Source: Caenorhabditis remanei
Taxonomy: Eukaryota > Nematoda > Chromadorea > Rhabditida > Rhabditidae
Reading direction: 5' to 3'
Assembly: GCF_010183535.1 (NCBI RefSeq)
Contig: NC_071328.1
Span: 6,882,001 to 6,946,000, forward strand
Length of the DNA: 64,000 bases
The notes beneath the pieces were generated by a model that ran no database searches, was not told the origin of the DNA, and saw nothing but the letters and a program-made list of their open reading frames with translations. Below are positions 1 through 10,083 of the stretch, piece after piece. A program made the translations under genes and the position numbers. Positions within the stretch are counted from its first letter, which is position 1, and each line of letters begins with the position of its first letter.

Positions 1-274
1 TCAGCTTCTTCTGATGCTGGAGAATCTGATAAAACTGGAGTTGAATGTATGGAAATGAGAGAAACGACTCCAATTAAAACAATTCCTCCGGGTGATAAAA
101 CCGCTAACAACATGCTGGTAAGTTTCTAATTACCTTCATTTCGTTTCGTACTTTTCACTAAAATAACTAATTTTACAGCCGTCTCATTCCACAGAAGATC
201 TCAATGCTCATCTGGAAAACCTTGACACAATGTTAGATGACTTACAAAAACTACAAAGCAATTTTAATAAGTAA
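1..274 (+). CDS. unc-40: UNC-40/DCC netrin receptor, C-terminal end (partial)
   Basis: Two exons (1-117 and 179-274) join in phase 0 and encode the last 70 residues, ending in TAA at 272-274. The tail contains [20 protein letters not shown], which fits the conserved P3 motif at the extreme C terminus of DCC-family receptors; the rest is Ser/Thr-rich and disordered. UNC-40 is a single-pass receptor for UNC-6/netrin that guides cells and axons, and P3 mediates cytoplasmic self-association and co-receptor contacts (family knowledge). Everything upstream lies outside the window. In C. elegans unc-40 and aprt-1 sit in the same cosmid (from memory), and here the next gene is aprt-1, convergently oriented, which supports the call. 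Without that synteny the 70 residues alone would be modest evidence. Confidence 0.78.
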
Positions 275-771
275 ACGAGTACGGATAACCTCATTCAAAC
301 ATAATAATTGCATAATTATTACTGCCTTTCTTATCATATATGACGGAACTTTTCATGTCGTTCATTTTGAAGCCCAGCTCAACTTTTTCATGTACACTGT
401 CACACAAAAGTATCAAATCCCAACATTTCCATGATCTGTTTTATCTCCTTTGTTTGTTTTCCTCCTCTTTCCGGTCTACTTTCCCCATCAGTTTTCATTT
501 TCAGATATTATTAATCCCAACTTTTCAAGCCCCCACTTGCACACAACGAGGTATACAATTTGATTATGATTTCGTCAAAAGATTACATTCTCTTTAATTT
601 ATTTTTTATTAATTTTTCCCCATGATTGATGTATTTTTTCCATTTCAAAAACTGTTGCAATAAGTTTCATAAATATTCATGACAATTCAATCGGTTAAGT
701 GAAATAATACATGAGAGAAAGCTTTGAAGAAATATTGAACAGAAAAATTCTGATATGATCTATTCAGCTAA
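275..771. other. Convergent 3' UTR region, unc-40 / aprt-1
   Basis: This AT-rich stretch lies between two convergent stop codons. It should hold both 3' UTRs. Two short open frames here (237-434 and 340-597, +) have no start context, splice sites or protein character, and are not called. No structured RNA or repeat was seen. Confidence 0.6.
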
Positions 772-1522
772 TCAAGCACTGTCATATGAGATAAGTGTGG
801 TCAAGTTGACATCGGGAATTTTTGCACGGCCGTTCAATGGAGCTAATTCGATCAGAACGAATGCTTCACCAACTTTTCCACCGGCTTTCACGACCAAGTT
901 TGCAGCAGCCTGAAAGAAAGAAAGTTGGAAAAAGTTAATCAACTGTCAATTGTCACTTAATTTTTTTTGTGAATTGCTAACTACACCTGGATAAAACATT
1001 TTCTCTAGTTTTGTGGAAATGTATTTGTTCTACGTTTTATTAGAGAAAAACCAACCCGAAGAGTGCCTCCAGTTGCCAATAAATCATCAATCAGAAAAAC
1101 GACATCTCCTTGTTTGATTGCTCCCTCTTGAATCTCAACAATATCCTCTCCGTATTCTTTTTGATACGATGCTTCGATTGTTGCTCCTGGAAGTTTTCCC
1201 TTCTTTCGAATTGGTACGAATGGAACTCCCAGTTGAATGGCTACTTGCGGCCCGAAAAGGAAACCACGTGCCTCCAAACCGGCAACTGAATCAACGTGTC
1301 CGACAGAATGACGAACATGATCAGCAATCACAACACAGAGTTCATTAACGAGTTGTGGATTTGTGAATAATGGCATTATGTCACTGAAAAACATTGAATC
1401 TAGAAATGATTCATCGCAACGATGACGTACCGGAAGTTGATTCCCTTCTTCGGAAAATCCTTCACCTCCCGGATATGCTTTTCGATTTTCGGACGGATTT
1501 GATCGAAGCGTGGCAGCGTCAT
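772..1522 (-). CDS. aprt-1: Adenine phosphoribosyltransferase
   Basis: Three exons on the minus strand (1522-1431, 1383-1056, 909-772) give 185 residues starting MTLPRFDQIRPKIEKHIREV, the normal length of APRT. It makes AMP from adenine and PRPP in purine salvage, in the cytosol. The diagnostic PRPP-binding loop, IDDLLATGGTL, is at about residues 129-139, preceded by the hood/flexible-loop region with GLEARGFLFGP and IRKKGKLPG. The start was chosen at 1522 because it gives the canonical N terminus; a longer uninterrupted frame running to 1751 crosses the first intron and is not coding. The C-terminal exon supplies the expected VLIELAPLNGRAKI segment. No catalytic residue appears missing. It lies downstream of dnj-21 on the same strand, 653 bp away, further than normal operon spacing, so co-transcription is not established. 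Confidence 0.96.
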
Positions 1523-2175
1523 AATAACACTTGTTGGTTTTAAAACTATAACTTGTAATAATATTGAATTGAAGCAGAAAAAAGTGTATATCTATGTAGA
1601 AAAGAATGAAAGGATATGAAAAATGAGTGATGAAACGGGAAAAGAGAGAAGAAAGAGAGAAGAAGAGCAGAAGTAGGCGGGCAGTTGGATTGCCTCCCGA
1701 TATCAAATTAGGTCCGCTTTCAAGTGACTCCTTTTGGAGAAGACAGCACACCGCCCGTATATAAATAAATGTTTTTCACTTTTTGAGCAAACGCTGAAAA
1801 TCTACACAGAAATTTTGCACATCGCCTTATCAAATAAACAAGAGATGGAAGAGAATAATCGATAATTGATAAGATAAGGTAATAAAAAGTATAGGTTCAA
1901 GAAATGAACTATAGATTGGCCGTTTCGGAGCGAAAGAAGAAAAGAAAAAAGAATATTGAGATCAATCTGTGAAAGAAAAAACGAAACTCCCAAGAGAATA
2001 AAAGAAAGAGAGACAAAGTAAACAATGGAATCGCTATCCGATTATTCAACTGCTTTTTTTGAAAGGGAACATAGAAAATTTTGCACATAAAAAGACTGAA
2101 CCTCGATTTTATTGAACACTATTCATAACTAAAAACAAACAAAAAATATTGGAAAACAAGAAAAAAGGAGACGAA
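1523..2175 (-). promoter_or_regulatory. Upstream region of aprt-1 and 3' UTR of dnj-21
   Basis: The 653 bp between dnj-21 and aprt-1 is AT-rich and purine-rich on the plus strand (so U/C-rich in the sense of both genes, as outrons usually are). No TATA-like box, repeat or extra exon could be supported. The 1802-1993 minus ORF is low-complexity and rejected. Confidence 0.4.
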
Positions 2176-2725
2176 TTAGCTTTTAGAGGATTCCATTAAG
2201 TCTTTAGCTTCGTTGATTTTGGCTGCCAAATATGGGGATCCTCCTGAAAAAAGTTGATTAGTATATGCTTCGATGAGCAATGCATTTTAATGAGCTGAAA
2301 CGGAATGAGTAAATAGAGAAGAAGAAAAAAGAAGAGAAGTTAAGCGCTTTGAGGGATTAGACAATAGAAAATTCCTTCTCCGAGGGACTCCGATTTTCAA
2401 AACGTACCTCTGTCTGGATGATTAACAATCATCACTCTTTTATGCGCATCTTTAATTTTCGAAGGTTTGGCTGACGGTGTTACTCCAAGAATTTTAGCTG
2501 CCTCACTACGTGACATTTTCTGATCGAATCCTCCACGGTAATAGCTGTTAAACTGGAACAAATGAGACGTATTTATAATGAATCTTTATGCGAATAACTA
2601 ACTCCACCAGCTACTGGGAGAGATTCCATTCCTTTCTTGATTAGTGCCTGGTTTCGTAAAACATATCGAGCACCGAATCCGACGGCAGCAAGACCCAAAC
2701 CGGCTGCTATCAAACCTCCTGTCAT
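2176..2725 (-). CDS. dnj-21: TIM14/Pam18-type mitochondrial import J-protein
   Basis: Three exons (2725-2603, 2552-2408, 2243-2176) encode 111 residues, the size of metazoan DNAJC19/TIM14. The N terminus, [20 protein letters not shown], is a short hydrophobic inner-membrane anchor, followed by the conserved linker [20 protein letters not shown] and a truncated C-terminal J domain with the HPD tripeptide at about residues 86-88 ([20 protein letters not shown]). The protein stimulates mitochondrial Hsp70 in the TIM23 import motor (family knowledge). An acceptor-like TTTGCTTTAG lies just upstream of the start, consistent with SL1 trans-splicing. The gene is complete, with no odd features. It sits between an unrecognised coiled-coil gene and aprt-1, all on the minus strand; the gaps (488 and 653 bp) are long for an operon. 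Confidence 0.96.
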
Positions 2726-3213
2726 TTTCGTATCTCTTCTAAAGCAAAATCAAGTTATTTATCCAAAAAAGCAAAGTGCCTTGAAAAATAGATACTTCTG
2801 AGATGAACAGAAATACCAAACAAAGAAAAGAAAATCTGAACAAAACACTTTATTGTCAGTATCAGGATATTGCAAATTGGCAGAGTATCTGACAGAGAAA
2901 GATTATCAATGGAATTCAAAATGAGATGCTGAAAGGACTGAATAGAGTAGTAGACGATAAAAGATACTGATGAAAATTTTTGAAATGATATTTGAAATGA
3001 GCGAAAAATATGAGGAAAAGCAAAGGATTTCATAGAACAGCTGGAATATATTGAAAGTATAATATCTGGCAGATTTTCAACTAATGAGGACTCAAAGGAC
3101 CCGCTGAGCTATACTTGTTTAGTATTCCTGGGAAAATTAAAACTCAATTTTCGAGGACATATTAGAAAACATAAAAAAGAAAAACATAATTTTGGGACCA
3201 GCCCAAACAGGTA
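2726..3213 (-). promoter_or_regulatory. Upstream region of dnj-21 / 3' UTR of the coiled-coil gene
   Basis: This 488-bp gap is AT-rich. One 92-residue minus frame (3033-2755) starts inside it, but is hydrophobic AT-driven sequence without splice context and is not called. No repeat or RNA structure was seen. Confidence 0.4.
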
Positions 3214-4752
3214 TTAATTTTGTCCTCCAGAGCTCCCGGGGCCAAATCTGGAATTTCCAACAAGCAAGTCCTTATCTTTAACGTCGTTATCTTGATCTAC
3301 ATCTTGTTGTTGATCATCAACAAGGTGCTGATGATCGTCCGATTCAAGTTCTTGTAAATGCATTCTGTGCTCTTCAACAGTCTCTTCAACAATCCACTCT
3401 TGTGGTACTTCTTCCTGAAAAAAGATAAGATTTATAACAAATAAAACTAATGAGATATATACCGATTCTTGATTATTGCCGACATGCCCTTCAATGACAA
3501 CGTGCTCTTCTGGCTCTTCTACCATCATTTGACCCTGAAAATTCTTATACAGTTTCATTTTAAACAATGATTCTTACCATGTGGTCGTTTCGGTATAAAT
3601 TGTTGTGTCCACCAGCTTCATTGAACTTGGTACAGTACATCGTATGAATCGACTCTCGAAGTTTCCGATTTTCAGTTTCCAATTGTCGAATTCTGGCAGC
3701 AAATGCGTTTTCGCGTGCTTCAAAAATTGTCTTCTCATGTCTCTGACGATCCCGATAATAATTGGTGAGTGTCAAGTTGGCTTCGTTAGATCGTTCTAAA
3801 TCAATTAGCAGCATTCCAAGATACTGATGATATTCATCTTGTGAAAATTCAGCTTCTTGAAGCTCTCGCAACTTATCCACATCAATTTTTGAGTCTTCAA
3901 TCGTTTGCTTAATGTTATTCTCAATTTCAATGAGGGCGTGCTCAGAAGCTGTTGGATTAGCACGAGTACTGCTTGGAGCCAGCCGTACAACTTTCACAGC
4001 TTGTAAATTTTTTTGAGCTTGTTGGACCTGTTGCGGAACTTGTTGCTGAGCTTGAGTTTGATGTTGAGGTTGAGAATGAGGACGAGTTGAAGCCATTGTC
4101 ATTTTCTGAAACTAAAAATATGTTAGAACATCTGAAAGTAAATTTTAAACCATACCTTAACTCCTGGTGGAAGGGCATCTGGATTATCTCGTTTTCTCCC
4201 AGCAAAACTAACGATCCGAGCACCAGCTGGAGAAATTCTAGTTTGTGGCCGTTGTTGGGGCATGTACACGTTTTTATTTTGAAGTTTCTGTACCATATCC
4301 ATCGGAGTTTGCACATAATTTGGAGGTCTTTGAACTATCGGTCGACCTATAGCACGACGAATCGATTGAGATTGTTGTTGATTCTGCTGTTGAACTTGAT
4401 ACAGTGTTGCTCCACTTTGTTGCCTATTGTCATAATGATGATGCATAGGGTTATTACGAAGTTGATGTTGTTGGTGATGATGATGATGATCCACGACCAT
4501 ATCACTTGAACCATCGTCTACAATTTCTTCATGGGACACTTGTTGCTCATCACCTTAATAGAAAAGGTAAACTACTGAATTCATATCTTTTCAATCTGTA
4601 TCACCTCCATCTATCACTAGCTCCGCCTGTTCCAAAACATTCAAATTGGAAGAATTCATCGATCGGTGGCTTGGGCCCGCTCCTGGTGAAGATGGTGAAA
4701 CTGGTGGCGAGTTGGGGCGAAAATATCGCTGTCGGCGTGACGTGGGAATCAT
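3214..4752 (-). CDS. Gln/His-rich coiled-coil protein, function unknown
   Basis: Five exons (4752-4605, 4553-4156, 4105-3578, 3534-3463, 3414-3214) join in phase to give 448 residues starting MIPTSRRQRYFRPNSPPVSP. I do not recognise the family. Visible segments are: a Ser/Pro-rich N terminus; a short His run and Gln-rich stretch (about residues 65-105); a second Gln-rich segment (about 185-215); a predicted coiled coil with heptad-like acidic/basic residues (about 240-345, ending ARIRQLETENRKLRESIHTM); and an acidic C-terminal tail ending FGPGSSGGQN. No signal peptide or membrane segment is present. Exon 2 uses an AAG acceptor (TATTAAG at 4554-4560), the only phase-compatible solution found. 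Low-complexity Gln tracts suggest a nuclear or RNP protein, but that is inference. It is transcribed divergently from the zinc transporter. Confidence 0.75.
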
Positions 4753-5736
4753 ACAATTCGAAGAGACGAGAGAGAAAGCCTGGAAATATAAAATATTTGC
4801 GTGAGATGATGAAATGAGTCAATTGGATTTATGGAGGTCGCAGAAAGAGAGAAAGAAGAAGAAAAATCTGAAGTATCCACTTGAAAATGTTTTATCATAC
4901 TAGTTAACCAAGCATTCTTCTCTGTGTCATTTCTGATTGAAAGTAACTCGCTTTCTGAGGAAATCTATTACCCATTCATTCAGTGATTGCAGGAAAGATA
5001 GTTTTTGCTATCGTCTTAATTAATTTACATTTTTCAATAAAGAAAAACGTAAGGTACGCTTAAAGAAACAATTGAGTAAAACAGCGAGTTTTTTAAAAAA
5101 TCTTACAGTCGGCTGCAGTCATTGAAAAATATTGCATAATTTTTTTAATTAAAAAAAAATAGAACCGCAATCGAATTTAGATTAGATTAATAAACTGATA
5201 TTATCATTTAACAATCAAAATAATCAGCGTGTAAAAATGGTCTGGAACAGAATAAAATTATGTTCTTTTTTCAAAAATCCGGCCACCGAGTTTGGTATGC
5301 TAAACAATGCGCGAGCGGGATTTTGGAGTGTCGTTGTGGAATTCAGGCTATTCGCAGCAGGCCTAAAGGCCCATGTTTACACAACCTCAGTCCTCGTTTG
5401 GCGCCAAGTTTTCCAAGTTTTTGTCATAATTCTCTCTCTTTGAATAGTTTGTTCTATCAGAATCATGTGATTTCTCAACAAATAACTTTACTTCGTCGTC
5501 TCCTTGATGAAAAACGATGGGAAATCAATCAAATTTATCAGTTTTTTTGCAATTCTGAAAGGTTTTCATTTATAATCGCACAAAATTCAACGAAACTCTA
5601 AACTGAATTAAGAATTTCTTTGTTCTAAGTGCAAGCTAAGTTATCATTTTCTTATCAGTTCGTTTCGCACCTTGCCGACCGCCACGATGCCAACGTTTTC
5701 TTATAAACTATTTCCACTTTTGAGTTTTCAGCAAAT
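4753..5736. promoter_or_regulatory. Divergent promoter region, coiled-coil gene / ZIP transporter
   Basis: This 984-bp divergent interval is mostly AT-rich with A and T runs. A GC-richer island at about 5270-5420 is open in two plus frames (5237-5443 and 5260-5601) but lacks start context and splice signals. It looks more like a degenerate repeat fragment than an exon. A TTTTCAG acceptor at 5724-5730 just before the transporter start is a probable SL1 site. Confidence 0.45.
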
Positions 5737-7979
5737 ATGAACGAAACGTGGCTCAAGCTGGTGTTAATGTTCGCGATGTTCACATTAACAGTTGTTGTTG
5801 GATTATCACCATTAAAAGTTAGTTGAGAATTTAAATAATTCATAGTTGTCAAGGCCCGGCAAGGCCCGAAGGGCCGGGCCGGGCCGGTAGAAAATTTTCA
5901 AGGCCCGGCCCGGCTTCAAAAAATGACCCTTTTTTCCCAATTTTTTTTTCGAAATTTTTTCAATTTTTCATCGGAAATGTGACCATTTTGGGGGGCCTTA
6001 AGCCCGGCCCGGGCCCTGATTTCGCCGACAAGGCCCGGCCCGGCCCGGGCCGGGCCTTGACAACTATGAAATAATTGATTGTAAAAGCATTTTTCTCTCA
6101 GCTTCTCCACAAGTTACGACACGAAGCAGCCACCGCTCAAAGTTCATCAAAGCACAAGCACGTATCACTCATCCTTTGTCTTTTGACATGTTTTTCTGGA
6201 GGTTTATCTTTGTTTTATCCTATCAAAAACTGACAAAATTTTTTAAGGTGTTTTCTTGGCTACATGTTTCCTTCATCTTTTCCCAGAGCTTCGTGAAAAC
6301 TTGGAAAAACTCCACGACAAAAAAGCCATGAACACCACTTATCCAGTCGGAGAACTTCTTTCTTGTCTCGGATTCTTCCTAATCTTTCTTCTCGAAGAAG
6401 TCGTTATTATGATGATTCCTTCATTTGCTCACGGGCACGGACACGGAGGACATGGTCATGGGCATGATCATCATCATCACGAAACCACGCCACCAATTGC
6501 GTCGAAAAGTATTGAAGCTGGTGGTGGGTGTTGTATGGTAGAAACAGTTGAAGAAGTAAAAGAAAAAGAACATGATATTGTTGGTGAGATATTCACTAAT
6601 TGTATATTTTTTGTATCCATCTAATTTCAGCCGATGAAAAAACTGCCCTCACGTTGATGTCAAAGCGAGCAATTTCAGAAGAAAAAGAAGGAGAAGGTCA
6701 CTGTCAAACGCATTGCCCGTTAACTGTTCATGAACGTAGGGGATCCAATGAATGTACTGCTAATGCCACACAGTGAGTTTTTAGGGATCTTTAATGAATT
6801 GAGCATATATTTCGAAAAGTGGGAAATTTCAATCAAATAACAGAATAAGCCGTCGAATAAGTCGTAACCGGAATCGATATTCTTCATACGGTAGCACTTT
6901 TAACGGAGATATTTTTGACGATGAAGAGAAAGATGAACGAGGAAGTGAATGGTATTTAAACATGTCCGTTAAAAATGTACCTCCTTGTTGCATTTGTTTT
7001 TGCAAACCTCCGCAAAAATTTTTCCAAATGTGTCAATCGCTTTTCCTATTTCATACCTTCAGTGTCTGTTTTCCTAGAAGAAATGATTATTTTCTCGTTT
7101 GATGATGCGCCAAAGCGAAAAGTCATGCTTTTTTCCATGAACACATGAAACTTTTCCTCGTTTACTCATTATCAATAGAAAAATAATCAATCGCTCTGAT
7201 TTAAAATATGTATTTCATTCATCTTTTTCAGCACTTTCGCCCCAGTTGCATTCGCTGAGCCAGAAAGATGTGAGACGAATTGCGATGAACACGACGAAGA
7301 TCCGCCAATTTTGATGAAGTCCCGCCCACATGCTCACTCTCACGGCGTTCGATCAATCACTTTTGTGTTGGCTCTTGGAATTCATTCGATAATTGAGGGT
7401 CTCGCATTTGGAGTACAAGATGGATATGATACGATTGTCGCTTTGTTCCTTTCTCTGATGGTTCACAAACTCATTGTCGCATTCTCAGTCGGAATTCAGT
7501 TGTTCCGTACTCATGCGCATCAAATTCGATGGGTAAGTTAACCTCGAAAAAGGTTTTCTGTGTATTTCTACAATCATTTTATTTCCAGGTGATAATCTCC
7601 ATTTTCATTCTTGCATCAATGACTCCTTTGGGTGCTTTGATTGGTGTCGCAGTCACATCAGCAGCTGAAGATGCCTTGTGGAAAGATTGGACAGTTACGA
7701 TTCTTCAGGGACTTGCTGTCGGAACATTCATTTATGTTACTTTCTTTGAGGTTGGTTCTTCCCAAAGCAGCTAAAGTCAAACCATTTTCTTTTCAGGTTC
7801 TTCTTCATGAAAGAGACAATGAACATCCAAATTTATTAAAACTGTTTGTCATGTTCGTTGGATTTGCACTAATCGGAGGGATCCGTTTGTTCGAAGGAGA
7901 ACATGGACATTCTCATAATGATAATCACCACACCAGCTTCGAGAATGGATCGCTCATTCCTGACGTTCATGGTCATTGA
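5737..7979 (+). CDS. ZIP-family (SLC39) zinc transporter
   Basis: Eight exons (5737-5817, 6102-6201, 6248-6583, 6631-6772, 6844-6951, 7232-7532, 7589-7750, 7797-7979) give 470 residues. The ZIP signature is clear: TM4 HSIIEGLAFG and TM5 HKLIVAFSVG carry the metal-site His/Glu pairs. N-terminal helices (residues about 7-25, 47-68, 90-112) precede a long cytosolic loop with a His cluster (HGHGHGGHGHGHDHHHHE, about residues 122-139) and a Cys/acidic part; a second His cluster (HGHSHNDNHH) is near the C terminus. Such loops bind or sense zinc. The protein imports Zn2+ into the cytosol at the plasma or an organellar membrane (family knowledge); it fits the ZIP1/2/3-like (worm zipt-2) group, but the paralogue number is uncertain. 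The start follows a trans-splice-like TTTTCAG. Intron 1 holds a hAT-like MITE, and exon 3 uses a TTTTAAG acceptor. Confidence 0.93.
5841..6068. mobile_element. hAT-like MITE in intron 1 of the zinc transporter
   Basis: This 228-bp palindromic element has a 20-bp perfect terminal inverted repeat, CATAGTTGTCAAGGCCCGGC at the left and its complement at the right. It is flanked by an exact 8-bp duplication AAATAATT (5833-5840 and 6069-6076). Arms are made of GGCCCGG modules around an AT-rich centre. An 8-bp target duplication and a CA-start are typical of hAT transposons; there is no coding capacity, so it is a non-autonomous MITE. It is inserted in the intron, 24 bp after the donor and 26 bp before the acceptor, and could form a strong hairpin in the pre-mRNA. 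Confidence 0.85.
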
Positions 7980-8755
7980 TTTCAAAAATAATCAAATCTC
8001 ATTCCATAATCAATTTCTTTTTCACCGGTATTCTCGCTCCCACTTTATTGTTGTTCATTGTTAAAAATCCGCCAATATTACAAAATGCCTTATTTTTCAT
8101 TTCCTCTTTCACAATCAGTTTCTTCCTCATTCATTCTGAAATTTTAAGCGGGTAGCTGAATGTATTGTTTCTCTTTGCTTTCAAATTCAAAACCCGCATA
8201 ATGTTGTGCTTTCATTTCTTTTCAAGATCCTAACCATAAACATTTTTTGCTTTAGCCCCAAAAAAGAAATTTTACTGCTTTATCCCTGTTTCATTTAATA
8301 TTTTGTTTACCTTTCTCTGTTTTAAAACTTCAAAAGAAATTGTTATGTTCCATGACATCGAAACAATGAACATTTCGTTTTGCTTGCCCTTCCAGCCTTT
8401 TTTCTTCGCATTTTTAATTCTCTTGTTTGAAATATGGGGAAATGACGTGGCAATGGTAGGGGGAAAAAGAAAGTAATCAAAGGGGAGGATTAGAATGAAA
8501 GAAGCAATTGAAAGTGACTTTTTGTTGCGTATTCATCCTCCAATATATAAACCCCTTTTAGCACTAGCATATACTTCTGAACAAACCAGTTTTTGAAAGG
8601 AAGAGTGACGACTGGAATGGTTTTCACAGATTTACTAACTTTTCACTTTGAACCTTTTTTTAATTTCTTGTTTGAAAATTTGATTACTGTAGAAATTATA
8701 GGGCTTCATCGTTACATCTGTTTCAACTTTTCTTATCTCAAAGTTTCCAGAAAAT
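7980..8755 (+). promoter_or_regulatory. 3' UTR of ZIP gene and promoter of the downstream secreted-protein gene
   Basis: The 776-bp interval ends with a TATA-like box, TATATAAA at 8546-8553, about 200 bp before the next start. A TTTCCAG acceptor at 8744-8750 precedes the ATG and is a plausible trans-splice site. A 74-residue plus frame at 8593-8817 is a shadow that runs through this site. Nothing else was recognised. Confidence 0.5.
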
Positions 8756-9889
8756 ATGAAATCAACCGTAATTGTTTTCGCTCTGATACTCAAAACATAT
8801 GGACAGTGGACAGGTGATTCTTTGTTTTTTAAGAGAGTGTGGAAATTTGTATTGTGGATCTTGTCTTTTTATTCCTAGATTTTATTCTTGAGGAAATGTC
8901 AATTTAGTTTCCTCAAACTTCGTGTAAAGAGTTGAGAAGTTATTACCTACTTATCTTAGGTGCATTTATAAAATTACCACACAAATAAATATATTTATAT
9001 TCGATTTTAAACCAGATTTTATCCAGAAATGGAAGTGCGAAGAATGCTAGAAGACACCAATCAAAGGCATGCTCAAATTGAGAGAATGACGAAAGAAGCA
9101 GCAATCCGACATAATCAAGTAAGGTTTTAATTATGTAAATATCATAACAGAAGCGGTTTTATATTGATAAACATCTTATATAAAGGAAACAAGTAAAGTA
9201 TTTTTTAATCAGATGAATCCTGACGGTCAAATATTATCTGGGAGAGATAACGGAGGAACTAATCCATCCGTACCTATCCAACCACCTATTCCTGCTCCCA
9301 TTCCACCACCACCTCTTCCAACAGAACAGCCACAACAAGTCATTATTCGAACAGCTCCACCACCAACTATCGAGGATGATCGAACGTTTTTAGCGAGTTA
9401 GTTTGAAGAAAAACAACGAAAATCTAAACTTTCTACTTTCAGAAATGTCAGAACAAGAAGCTCTTGTGAATCAATTAAATTCAATTGCCACCAGAGAAGC
9501 AGTCGCTAGAAATGGTTTATTGGTTATGGGTAATCTATTTTCCTACATTTCACTCAATTTTTATTCTCATGATTTCAGAAGGTGCACTTCTAAACGCCCT
9601 CCGACCGATCACAATGCCATTCCTAGGAGGACAGTCTATTCCTGGACATTTCGTTCCTTTCCAAAGAATGCAAAGTATGTATTCGAAGTTTAAAAAACAA
9701 GAACATCTCAATTCAATATTTTCAGGGCCAATCGAACAGTCTCCTGTTGATAACAACATTGAAGTGCAAGCAAGACCACCTGCTCAGCAACTTCCGATGA
9801 GAGCCAAGAACTTGGAGACGTATGAATTTCAAATGGATGACGAATTGGCTGAAATGATTATAAGAAATGAAACAAGACAAGCTAATTAA
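8756..9889 (+). CDS. Small secreted Pro-rich protein, unknown
   Basis: Six exons (8756-8813, 9027-9118, 9213-9396, 9443-9529, 9579-9674, 9726-9889) give 226 residues. The first 17, MKSTVIVFALILKTYGQ, form a signal peptide. There follow an amphipathic, charged helical segment (about 20-50), a Pro-rich stretch (PIPAPIPPPPLPTEQP, about 70-90), and a Gln/Glu/Pro-containing C-terminal half without cysteines. The intron-1 acceptor is the second of two nearby candidates: the upstream one (CCAG at 9012-9015) gives an immediate stop, while 9026 keeps the frame open. I do not recognise the family. Lack of cysteine and abundance of Pro/Gln fit an extracellular matrix or seminal-type protein, but that is speculation. 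A TATA-like box about 200 bp upstream suggests its own promoter. Confidence 0.72.
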
Positions 9890-10083
9890 CTCTGATCAGT
9901 TTAACCTGTTCTTTTTTCTGTAAATTATGAAATATAGGTAATGAAATATGTATCTTGAACTCCTTTTATTATAGTTTAAAAAATAATTTATTGTTTTTTT
10001 TTTGAAATTTGGATAAGAGAATGAACACACGGTTTGAAATGAAATTGTGAGATCGGAAAGTGAAATGATTAAGGATGAAAATG

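Noticed and set aside
1005..1751. A 248-residue minus-strand frame over aprt-1.
   Set aside because: It reads through an intron and upstream DNA; the spliced model gives the canonical APRT N terminus.
5237..5601. Two overlapping plus frames in a GC-richer island before the zinc transporter.
   Set aside because: No splice sites, no start context and no protein-family resemblance; probably a decayed repeat.
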